Of a stretch of DNA of 64,000 nt, positions 17,626 through 25,684 are shown in pieces. The stretch comes from JADLDB01 sp040755835. Lineage in GTDB: Bacteria > Myxococcota > Myxococcia > Myxococcales > Myxococcaceae. Both the position numbers and the translations under genes were made by a program. Within the stretch, counting starts at the first letter, position 1; the number at the start of each line of letters is the position of its first letter. The notes beneath the pieces are model-generated. The model did no database searches and was not told where the DNA came from. It saw only the letters and a list, made by a program, of their open reading frames with translations. The stretch spans positions 1 to 64,000 of the forward strand of contig JBFMAB010000006.1 of the NCBI GenBank assembly GCA_040755835.1, read 5' to 3'.

Positions 17626-18513
17626 CTACCCGCCGACGTTCCCGAACATGAAGGCGAAGACGATCGGTCCGAAGAGGACCATGAACACGGTAGGGAAGAT
17701 GCAGGCGATCAGCGGGAAGAGCATCTTCACCGGCGCCTCGTTGGCCAGCTTCTCGGCGCGCTGGGTGCGCTCGATGCGCAGCTGCGTCGACTGGATACGC
17801 AGCACCTTGCCGAGGCTCGTCCCCATCTTGTCGGCCTGGATGAGCGCGGTGACGAACTGCGAGAGCGCCGGCAGGTCGACGCGCGCGATCATCATCTTCA
17901 GCGACTCCTCGCGCGTCTTGCCCATCTTCAGCTGCTTGAGCACCAGCGCCAGCTCGTCGCGCAGCGGGCCGCCCTTCCCCTTCTCGACCACCTTCGCCAG
18001 CGCGGCGGTGAAGTCGAGGCCCGCTTCGACGGACAGCGTGAGGAGGTCGAGGTTGAACGGCAGCGCGCGGCTGATCGCCAGGTGCCGCTTGTTCACTTTG
18101 TCGTTGGCCCAGATGAGCGGGTAGAAGAGGCCGATCAGCGAGACGACGAGCGACCACGCCAGGTTGAAGCCCAGGGCGTTCATCAGCACGAGCCCGAAGA
18201 GCAGGCCCACGACGAAGCCGATTTCCTGCAGGGCCATGATGTCTTCGGGCTTGTAGCCCTGTGGCTCGCCGGCCTTGATCAACGTGCGCCGCATGCGGTC
18301 CTCGTAGCCCGGCCACATGAAACGCCGGTTCATCACGCCCAGCTTGCGGATCACCACGCTGCCGGCGCCCGACACGCCGCCGGCGGACTCTTCCTTCACC
18401 TCGACCAGGAACGGCTGGACGAAGTTCGCCAGCCCGAGCCCGAACATCGCCGCCGCGCCGGCGGTGAAGACCGCGGCGGCTGCGATGAGGATGGTCGTCC
18501 AGACTTCGGCCAT
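17626..18513 (-). CDS. tadC: Tad-type inner-membrane platform protein TadC (T2SS F domain)
   Basis: A 295-residue inner-membrane protein of the GspF/TadC family. It has a T2SSF domain (LPFNLDLLTLSVEAGLDFTAAL to about 240) flanked by hydrophobic helices near 5-30, 100-135 and 265-290, ending in a hydrophobic stretch FPTVFMVLFGPIVFAFMF. With TadB it forms the assembly platform for Flp-type pili. It lies 20 nt downstream of tadB and 24 nt upstream of the FHA gene. The Tad ATPase, secretin and TadZ genes are not in the window. Confidence 0.88.
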   Translation of the reverse strand: MAEVWTTILIAAAAVFTAGAAAMFGLGLANFVQPFLVEVKEESAGGVSGAGSVVIRKLGVMNRRFMWPGYEDRMRRTLIKAGEPQGYKPEDIMALQEIGFVVGLLFGLVLMNALGFNLAWSLVVSLIGLFYPLIWANDKVNKRHLAISRALPFNLDLLTLSVEAGLDFTAALAKVVEKGKGGPLRDELALVLKQLKMGKTREESLKMMIARVDLPALSQFVTALIQADKMGTSLGKVLRIQSTQLRIERTQRAEKLANEAPVKMLFPLIACIFPTVFMVLFGPIVFAFMFGNVGG

Positions 18514-18533
18514 GGGGGTCGTCTCCTTGTGGC

Positions 18534-19379
18534 CTAGATGTCGATGTTGGTGATGCGGCGGATGATGAGGATCCCCAGGATCTCCATCACCATGATCGCC
18601 GCGACGAGGATGTAGCCGAAGATGTGGTCGAGCATCGGCTGCATCAGGTCGGGGCGCATGTAGTTGAGCACCACGCCGAGGATGAGCGGCATCGCCGCCA
18701 CCACCCAGCCCTGCAGCTTCCCCTGCGCGGTCAGCGCGTCGATCTTGCCTTCGAGGCGGAAGCGCTCGCGGATCGTCCCGGACAGCGTCTCGTACATCTC
18801 CGCCATGTTGCCGCCGAGCTGCCGGGAGATGTTCGTCGCCGTCGCCACCAGGTCGAGGTCGTCGCTTCCCACCCGGCGCGCCATGTTGTTGAGCGCCTCC
18901 TCGAGCGGCACGCCCAGCTTGGCCTCCTTCACGAACAGGCCGAACTCCTGCTGCAACGGCGGGTAGCTGTCCTTCGACACCTGCTCGATCGACTGCTGGA
19001 ACGTGAGGCCGGCCTTGAACGCGTTCGCCATCGCCTGCAGCGCGTCGACCAACTGCGCGTTGAACTTCTTGATGCGGCGCTTGCGATAGTGCTTCACGAG
19101 CATCATCGGCAGGAAGAAGCCGAAGATCGTCGCGCCGATCGCCACCAGCGGGTTGATGACCAGGTACGAGCCGACCCCCAGCGCCAGCATCGACGCGATG
19201 TTGAGCACCAGCATCTGGCGCGGGTCGATGAACAGGAACATGTCGCTCAGGTCATTCATCGACTTGACGATGTAGCGCTCCTGGTACTGCTCGTAGGCCT
19301 TGGACAGCACCCCGAGCACCACCAGCATCAGGAAAAAGAAGCAGCCGGCGAAGAGCAGGCCGGCGATCGCGGCAAACAT
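18534..19379 (-). CDS. tadB: Tad-type inner-membrane platform protein TadB (T2SS F domain)
   Basis: A 281-residue membrane protein with an N-terminal helix (FAAIAGLLFAGCFFFLMLVV), a pair of helices near 55-95, a T2SSF domain (FNAQLVDALQAMANAFKAGL, ATNISRQLGGNMAEM) and two C-terminal helices. Paired with TadC it makes the Flp pilus platform. The gene lies 22 nt downstream of cpaB and 20 nt upstream of tadC. Confidence 0.88.
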   Translation of the reverse strand: MFAAIAGLLFAGCFFFLMLVVLGVLSKAYEQYQERYIVKSMNDLSDMFLFIDPRQMLVLNIASMLALGVGSYLVINPLVAIGATIFGFFLPMMLVKHYRKRRIKKFNAQLVDALQAMANAFKAGLTFQQSIEQVSKDSYPPLQQEFGLFVKEAKLGVPLEEALNNMARRVGSDDLDLVATATNISRQLGGNMAEMYETLSGTIRERFRLEGKIDALTAQGKLQGWVVAAMPLILGVVLNYMRPDLMQPMLDHIFGYILVAAIMVMEILGILIIRRITNIDI

Positions 19380-19400
19380 GCGGGACGGCCTCCTCGGGAA

Positions 19401-20216
19401 TTACGGCGCGGGAGCCGTGGCGTCGCTGGCGGAGGCGCCACGGATGACCTGGATGGTGTTGAAGCGCTTCTGCTGCAGCACCTTGGTGCGCTCACCCGAG
19501 AGCAGCGTGTTGATGGTGGCGCGGCCGCGCTCCTCGAGCACGTCGATGTCTTCCTCGTTGCGCAGGCTCATGGTGAGCGCGCCGAGCTCCTGCGAGAGCA
19601 CGAGGATCTCCGCCTCTTCCGGGATCACCAGCAGCGAGACGTTGTTGTAGTCACGCTGCCCTTCCGGCACGAGGTTGATGTTCGTGGTGCCGGTGATCTT
19701 GCCCGTGGCCAGGACGATCACGTTCTGCAGCAGCGTCACGGCGACCTGCTCGCCGGTCTGCGGATCCTTGAAGGTGCCGATGATGTCGACGTGATCGTTC
19801 GGGCGCACCCAGCCGCCGACGGCGGTGGTGGACTTGGCCTCGATGGTGATCGCGCGGGCCTTCTTCTGCACCTTCGACGAGAGGCGCTCGGCGGCCTTCG
19901 TCGTCTCGAACTGGCTCCAGAGCAGCGGGTCGCCGGCCTGCAGCGCGACGAGCACCTTCTGGTTGACGATGTAGCTCGCCGAGTCCGGCTTCACGACGGA
20001 CGAGGTGACGAACTGCTCGGGAATGGAGCGCTGGCTGATCATCTCCATCGTCACCGTCGTGCCTTCCGAGATGTCGACGGCCGCGACGACGACCGGCACC
20101 AGGTTCCACCCCTTCCGCACGTCGGCTTCGCGCTTCTTGATGGCCGACCACGACACGAGGAAGGCCACCACGCCCAGCACCGCAGCGACAATGAGAGGGG
20201 TCTTGCCCTTGAGCAT
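19401..20216 (-). CDS. cpaB: Flp pilus assembly protein CpaB/RcpC
   Basis: A 271-residue protein with one N-terminal membrane helix (KTPLIVAAVLGVVAFLVSW), a SAF domain (VPVVVAAVDISEGTTVTMEM, about 42-105) and the RcpC/CpaB C-terminal domain (VGGWVRPNDHVDIIGTF to about 245). CpaB works in the periplasm and supports assembly of the Tad secretin. It is the first gene of the cpaB-tadB-tadC-FHA run. A candidate promoter and a short hairpin lie in the 144-nt upstream gap. Confidence 0.9.
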   Translation of the reverse strand: MLKGKTPLIVAAVLGVVAFLVSWSAIKKREADVRKGWNLVPVVVAAVDISEGTTVTMEMISQRSIPEQFVTSSVVKPDSASYIVNQKVLVALQAGDPLLWSQFETTKAAERLSSKVQKKARAITIEAKSTTAVGGWVRPNDHVDIIGTFKDPQTGEQVAVTLLQNVIVLATGKITGTTNINLVPEGQRDYNNVSLLVIPEEAEILVLSQELGALTMSLRNEEDIDVLEERGRATINTLLSGERTKVLQQKRFNTIQVIRGASASDATAPAP

Positions 20217-20273
20217 TGAGGGGTCTCCGTCAAATGGACCGCGAAGAAAGTTTTCGCGTGGAATGACGCGAAG

Positions 20274-20304
20274 ATGCTAGCAGACGACGAATCGCGGGTG
20301 TCAA
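20274..20304 (-). promoter_or_regulatory. Candidate sigma-70-type promoter for cpaB-tadBC
   Basis: On the minus strand a perfect -35 hexamer TTGACA lies at 20304-20299 and TAGCAT, matching four of six -10 positions, lies at 20279-20274. The 19-nt spacer is longer than ideal. It is about 60 nt upstream of the cpaB start. A hairpin with CGCGAA/TTCGCG arms at 20240-20258 would fall in the leader. Assignment is by eye only. Confidence 0.35.
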
Positions 20305-20360
20305 AGCGTCAGTGGCGCCGTGCGCGCACACCCACCCACCCGATTCACGAGCCGGAGCGG

Positions 20361-20600
20361 TCAGGGAAACGGAAGGCTCAGCGAGTACAGGTACGTGTCG
20401 TAGTGGACCTGGTACGCGTAGAGGAACAGCTCGATGAGGCTCATCGGCGGGCGCGACGCCGACGTCGACACCGGCGGCCCGGGGATGATGCGCACCGTGG
20501 CGCTCAGGACGAGCGCCACCACCAGCACCCAGTTCAGCATCGAGTACTCGACCATCGCCTGGCCGCGGGGGCTGCGACGGCGCTGGGGACGGGACGACAT
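20361..20600 (-). CDS. Small Flp/TadE-like pilin-like membrane protein
   Basis: A 79-residue protein. A basic N-terminus (MSSRPQRRRSPRGQAMVEYS) ends in the GQAMVEY motif seen where prepilin-type N-termini of Flp pilins and TadE/TadG proteins enter the membrane. A hydrophobic helix (MLNWVLVVALVLSATV) and a short C-terminus ending in LYSLSLPFP follow. The glycine before Q would be the prepilin peptidase site. It lies 144 nt upstream of cpaB in the same orientation, fitting a minor pilin of this Tad system. An ATG at 20600 was chosen because residues upstream in the same frame look non-coding. Confidence 0.6.
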   Translation of the reverse strand: MSSRPQRRRSPRGQAMVEYSMLNWVLVVALVLSATVRIIPGPPVSTSASRPPMSLIELFLYAYQVHYDTYLYSLSLPFP

Positions 20601-20668
20601 CGACGGACAGTCTGCCAAACCCCGGCGGGACGCGCCCATCGGGCGGGCGGCCGTGTCACGCACCCGCG

Positions 20669-22519
20669 TCAGTCCCGGGCCGGGGCGGCTTCGGCGGGCG
20701 CCCCGGGCTTTGCCGGCGCCTTCTCGTCGTCGAACTCGTACTTCCGCTCGGCCGCGCGCTTCGCCGGCGCCGGCGCCTTCTGCATGCGGTTGCGGCGCTG
20801 GGCGACGGCCTGGGCCGCGGCGGAGTTGGGGAACTCCGAGAGCAGCGTGTCGCAGTACGGCTGCCCGCGGTCGTACTCGCCCATCGCCTCGTACGCGTCG
20901 CAGATGCGCTTGAGCGCTTCGAGCTTCTCGTAACCCTGCGCGCCGGCGTTCAGCACCGCGAGCGCGTACTTCACCTCGGTCACGCGATCGTTGCGGTTGC
21001 TGGCGGAGCGCGCGGCCTCGAGGTTCTTCTGGCGCTCCGCGGCCACCTGGCGCTGGCGGAGCTGCGCGTCACGGTCGGCGCCCAGCGAGTCCTCGGCCAC
21101 CTGCACCGCCTCTTCTTCCGCGCCGAAGGACGGCGACGCGGTGCGGGTCGAGCTCGAGAGGCTGCCGATGGAGAGGCTGCCCCTGGTCTTCGGGGCGGAC
21201 GGGGCGGACGGCGCGCCGGTGGCGGCGGGCGCCGGCACGGGCTCGGCCTGCGGCTGCGCGGAGGGCGGCGGCGGCAACGCCTGGGCGACCGGCTCCTCGG
21301 CGCGCACCGGCTGCTGCGGCGTCACGGCCTTCTTCCTGGACGTCGCCTCCGGCGCGGCTTCCTGGCGATCGGCCACCGAGTCGCCCTGCGCGAGGCCGCC
21401 CATCGAGCCGCCGGAGGCGCCGGGCCCCGTGCTGAAACCGCTCGAGTTGCCGGTGCCGAGGCCCCACACGCCCTGCGTGCCGGGCGCGCGCTGGTTCTTC
21501 GACAGCTCGGTGTCGGCGACGGGCGCTTCCTTCGGCACCTCCGCGACCTGAGGGGCCGGCATCGGCGCGGCCTTCTTCGAGGCGCCGCGCTGCGCCGCGT
21601 TGCTGTAGTCGTCCATCAACCCGAAGTCGGCCGGCGCGTTGTCCCTGGACTGCTTCGACGCGGTGACGGGCGCCAACTCCCGCTTGGCCTGCGACTGCGG
21701 CACGGACTTCGCGGTCGGCTTCGACGCGACCTTCCCGCCGGCGAGCGCGTCCACGCTCTTCGTGTCGAGGCCCCCGCGGCCCGCCGCGCTGCCACCACCA
21801 CCCTCGGCGCTGCCCAGGCCGAAGCCGCCCTCCCCGCTCTCGCCCGCCAGCAGGCCCAGCTTCTTCTTCTCGGCGTCCGCCGGGTCGGCGGCCTTGTCGG
21901 CCTTCGCCATTTCCAGGTTCGCGTCGAGGCGCGGCGCCGGCGCGGCGGCCTTGCGGCGCTCGACCGGGGCGTCGGAGTCGTCAGCCGCGACGCCATCGGG
22001 CCGCGCGCCGGAAAGGCCCTCGTTGAGCGCCGCCGGCTCGTTCTCCGGTCTCGCGCCGCCCTTCGTCACGTCCTGCACCGGCGCGGCGGCGGCGGGCGCA
22101 GGAGGCGCGGGCGCCTGCGCGGCCTCGCGCTCCTTCTGCATCTCGAGCGCGATCATCGCCGGGTCGGGGTTGAACTCCTGGCTCGCGCGCCACGCGACGA
22201 CGCCCACCACCATCAGCGCGGCGGCCGAGGCGAGCGGCATGAGGTAGCGGCGCCACCATACGTCCTTCTTCCTCGCCTCGCGGTTCCGCTTCGCGGTCTG
22301 CTCCGCGTAGGCGAGCAGCGACTCGAGGCCCGCGTCGGGCGCCGGCACCAGCGGCAGCGCGCTCATCGTGCTGCGCACCGACTGGATCTGCGAGAGCGCC
22401 TCGGAGCACCGGGTGCAGCCGCGCACGTGCGCGTCGACCGCCGCGGCCTCGTTGGCCGGCAGCTCGCCGTACGCGAACTCGAGGAGCTTGTCCTCGTACT
22501 GGTGCACCGCGGTCTTCAT
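20669..22519 (-). CDS. Zinc-finger (HC2) transmembrane anti-sigma protein with very long low-complexity C-terminus
   Basis: A 616-residue protein with an N-terminal anti-sigma zinc-binding domain (His31, Cys35, Cys38 in HVRGCTRC), a membrane helix at about 92-110, a long Ala/Pro/Gly/Gln-rich region (about 120-480) and a C-terminal helical TPR-like segment (EKLEALKRICDAYEAMGEYDRG). It most likely holds the ECF sigma factor encoded 6 nt upstream inactive until a signal arrives. Typical partners of this type have about 100-250 residues, so the extracytoplasmic part is unusually long. The stop is 68 nt upstream of the pilin-like gene. Confidence 0.85.
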   Translation of the reverse strand: MKTAVHQYEDKLLEFAYGELPANEAAAVDAHVRGCTRCSEALSQIQSVRSTMSALPLVPAPDAGLESLLAYAEQTAKRNREARKKDVWWRRYLMPLASAAALMVVGVVAWRASQEFNPDPAMIALEMQKEREAAQAPAPPAPAAAAPVQDVTKGGARPENEPAALNEGLSGARPDGVAADDSDAPVERRKAAAPAPRLDANLEMAKADKAADPADAEKKKLGLLAGESGEGGFGLGSAEGGGGSAAGRGGLDTKSVDALAGGKVASKPTAKSVPQSQAKRELAPVTASKQSRDNAPADFGLMDDYSNAAQRGASKKAAPMPAPQVAEVPKEAPVADTELSKNQRAPGTQGVWGLGTGNSSGFSTGPGASGGSMGGLAQGDSVADRQEAAPEATSRKKAVTPQQPVRAEEPVAQALPPPPSAQPQAEPVPAPAATGAPSAPSAPKTRGSLSIGSLSSSTRTASPSFGAEEEAVQVAEDSLGADRDAQLRQRQVAAERQKNLEAARSASNRNDRVTEVKYALAVLNAGAQGYEKLEALKRICDAYEAMGEYDRGQPYCDTLLSEFPNSAAAQAVAQRRNRMQKAPAPAKRAAERKYEFDDEKAPAKPGAPAEAAPARD

Positions 22520-22525
22520 GGCCTC

Positions 22526-23149
22526 TTACGCAACCGTCCTTCCTTCCCCGACAAGTTCACCATCGACGCCCAGCTCCGCCAGCCGTCGTCTCAATCCTTC
22601 GAGCGCATAGCGCATGCGGCTCTTCACCGTGTTCTCGTTCACCCCGGTGACCTCGGCGATCTCCTTGAAGCCGATGCCCTGGTACTCCCGCAGCAGGAAG
22701 ACTTCGCGCTGCTCGGCCGGCAGCGACTCGATGGCCTTGGTGAGCAGCGGCCGCAGCCGCGCGTTGTGAGCCGCCCGATCGGGGGAGGCGCCTTCCTCGT
22801 CCGGCACCACCTCGCCCAAAGAGCGCCCCTCGCCATCTGCGGAGGTCGGCGCGTCGAGCGAGTCCGCCTTCCGGTAGCTCTCCTTTCGCGCCGCGTCCAC
22901 GCAGAGGTTCCTCGCGATGGTGAAGACCCAGGTCGTGAACTTCGCCCGGGGTTGGTATTCGCCGCTGCTCCGCACCACTTTCAGCCACGTCTCCTGCAAC
23001 ACGTCCTCGGCCCGCTGCCGGTGACCGACGTATCGGAGGACGAAGTTGTAGACCGCCTGGCGGTGGCGCTGGACGAGCGTGGCAAACGCTCGGGCGTCAC
23101 CCGACTTGAACGCGAGCATCAGCTGCTCGTCGGAAGTCCCCGGTCCCAA
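22526..23149 (-). CDS. ECF RNA polymerase sigma factor
   Basis: A 207-residue sigma factor with region 2 (DARAFATLVQRHRQAVYNF, AEDVLQETWLKV, FTTWVFTIARNLCVDAAR) and region 4 (LPAEQREVFLLREYQGIGFK, TVKSRMRYALEGLRR). It directs RNA polymerase to ECF promoters. It begins at a TTG (23149) with AAGAGG about 5 nt upstream, which makes the rare start credible. The next gene is its likely zinc-finger anti-sigma partner. Confidence 0.9.
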   Translation of the reverse strand: MGPGTSDEQLMLAFKSGDARAFATLVQRHRQAVYNFVLRYVGHRQRAEDVLQETWLKVVRSSGEYQPRAKFTTWVFTIARNLCVDAARKESYRKADSLDAPTSADGEGRSLGEVVPDEEGASPDRAAHNARLRPLLTKAIESLPAEQREVFLLREYQGIGFKEIAEVTGVNENTVKSRMRYALEGLRRRLAELGVDGELVGEGRTVA

Positions 23150-23201
23150 CGGATCCTCTTGCCTGTCGTACGGACTTGAACGCGTGTGTCGGGCGGCTGA
23201 T

Positions 23202-23609
23202 CTACCCCCGCCGGTGCCGCCGGTAAGCCATGAGAATGACAGGCAGAGCGACCGCTGTCACCCCGAGAAGCTGGACGAGCAGCACGACGGGGAACGGCTC
23301 GTGGAGGTGGATGAACAGGCTGCGCCCCAGCCCCAGTCCCAGCAGCATGCCGGTGAAGGTGCGCCAGGCGTTGGAGAAGCGGTGGGGGTGGAAGCGGCCG
23401 TAGGCCCAGTCGAGCGTCGCGGGCGCGACGAGCGCGAGGCCCGCCGGCACGTCCCACGGGTGCGTGAGCGGAGCGCGCACGGCGAATTGGACGGCGATCG
23501 CGGCGAAGAGGACAGGGTACGTGCCGAGGCAGCGCGCGCACACGTGGACGGCGCCGACGCGGTAGCAGCGGTCGAGCTCGTCGTCGTGGTGGTGGCTGAT
23601 CCAGAACAT
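23202..23609 (-). CDS. DUF2085 membrane protein
   Basis: A 135-residue protein. The N-terminal part has the DUF2085 pattern: DRCYRVG followed by HVCARCLGTYPVL (Cys at about 15, 24 and 27). Four hydrophobic stretches follow, ending in a basic tail. The cysteine cluster near the first helix suggests metal or haem binding, but the family is uncharacterised. The ATG at 23609 begins the conserved part and lies 7 nt after the stop of the oppF-like gene, so it is the last member of that operon. Confidence 0.75.
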   Translation of the reverse strand: MFWISHHHDDELDRCYRVGAVHVCARCLGTYPVLFAAIAVQFAVRAPLTHPWDVPAGLALVAPATLDWAYGRFHPHRFSNAWRTFTGMLLGLGLGRSLFIHLHEPFPVVLLVQLLGVTAVALPVILMAYRRHRRG

Positions 23610-23616
23610 GTTCGAG

Positions 23617-24527
<911 letters not shown>

Positions 24528-24531
<4 letters not shown>

Positions 24532-24725
24532 GTCACCCTCCGCGGCGGCCGGAGCCCCACAGCAGCGGGGCCTGCCGCGGGCCCGCGGACACCGCGAGGG
24601 CGGGCAGCCTCAGCGCCGCGGGCAGCCTCAGCGCCGCGGGCAGCCTCGGCGCCGCGGGCGGCCTGGCGTCTCCGGCGCACGGCGACGCGCTGCCGCTCGC
24701 CGTCCGTGGAGCGACGCGGCGGCAT
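24528..24725 (-). CDS. Small Arg/Ala-rich open frame bridging oppD and oppF
   Basis: A 65-codon frame from MPPRRSTDGERQ to PPRRVT. It starts inside the oppD stop (TGATG) and ends inside the oppF start (GTGA), so it is positioned as if translationally coupled on both sides. Its middle repeats RGAEAA three times, encoded by an 18-bp tandem repeat at 24603-24656. It is very basic, shows no known domain or membrane segment, and may be either a small linker gene or non-coding spacer kept open by GC bias. I do not recognise it. Confidence 0.35.
24603..24656. repeat. 18-bp tandem repeat, three copies
   Basis: Three adjacent copies of ggcagcctcagcgccgcg (third with one A-to-G change) at 24603-24620, 24621-24638 and 24639-24656, followed by a decayed fourth. 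The unit is a multiple of three, so it keeps frame in the small open frame between oppD and oppF. Confidence 0.9.
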
Positions 24726-25684
24726 CACGGCCCCGCCTCCGGGAGCGGGTGGTGACAGGCGAAGCGGTGCGGCGCGTCGGACAACGCCGGCGCGTCGACG
24801 CGGCACCGGTCCCGCGCGTGTCGGCAGCGCGGATGGAAGCGGCAGCCCGGGACCTCGTCGCGCGGCGCCGGCACGACGCCGGCGATCGCCTCGAGCGCAC
24901 CGGCGCGGCGCGACGCGCCGGGCCGCGCCGCGAGCAGCGCGTGCGTGTACGGGTGCCGCGGGCGCGCGAAGACCTCGGCCACCGGGCCCTGCTCGACGAG
25001 CCGGCCCGCATAGAGCACCGACACGTCGCGGCACACCTCGCGCACGGCGGCGAGGTCGTGGGAGATGAGGAGCACCGCCATCTTCCTTCGCTCCGCGAGC
25101 CGGCGGAGCAGCGACAGCACGACGCCCTTGAGCGACGCGTCGAGCGCCGTCGTCGGCTCGTCGGCGACGAGGAAGGCGGGCTCGCAGGCGATGGCCGCAG
25201 CGAGCAGCACGCGCTGGCGCATGCCGCCCGACAGCTGGTGCGGGTACGCGTCGAGGCGCGACGCGGGATCCGGCAGACCGACCTCCTCGAGCAGAGCGAT
25301 CGCGCGCTCCCGGAGGCCCGACTTCGGTACGGCGTGGTGCACCTCGAGCGTCTCGAAGAGGTGCGCGCCCACGGTGAGGACGGGGTTCAGCGCGGCGAGC
25401 GGCTCCTGCAGCATCATCGCGACGGTGCGCCCTCGCGCGCGTCCGAGCGCCTCGTCGTCGAGCGCCAGCAGGTCCACGCCGCCGACGCGCGCCTCGCCGC
25501 TCGCCTTCGCGCCCGCGGGGAGCAACCGGAGCATCGCGTTGGCGGCCGTCGTCTTTCCGCTGCCTGACTCGCCGACCAGGCCGTGCAGGTGGCCCGCGCC
25601 GATGGTAAACGACAGGCCCGAGAGCAGCGGCGCGCCGTCCAGCGCGACCGAGAGGCCGCGCACGTCTACCACCGGGCCGCTCAT
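24725..25684 (-). CDS. oppD: Oligopeptide/dipeptide ABC transporter ATP-binding protein (OppD-like)
   Basis: A 319-residue ATPase with Walker A GESGSGKTT (about 39-47), signature LSGGMRQR, Walker B FLVADEPTTALD and switch His (LLISHDLAAV). It has the Cys-containing C-terminal peptide-transporter extension (PGCRFHPRCRHARDRC). Its ATG overlaps the stop of the MshEN-like gene (ATGA), so that gene is truly inside the operon. With OppF, OppB, OppC and the binding lipoprotein it forms a complete importer. Confidence 0.9.
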   Translation of the reverse strand: MSGPVVDVRGLSVALDGAPLLSGLSFTIGAGHLHGLVGESGSGKTTAANAMLRLLPAGAKASGEARVGGVDLLALDDEALGRARGRTVAMMLQEPLAALNPVLTVGAHLFETLEVHHAVPKSGLRERAIALLEEVGLPDPASRLDAYPHQLSGGMRQRVLLAAAIACEPAFLVADEPTTALDASLKGVVLSLLRRLAERRKMAVLLISHDLAAVREVCRDVSVLYAGRLVEQGPVAEVFARPRHPYTHALLAARPGASRRAGALEAIAGVVPAPRDEVPGCRFHPRCRHARDRCRVDAPALSDAPHRFACHHPLPEAGP

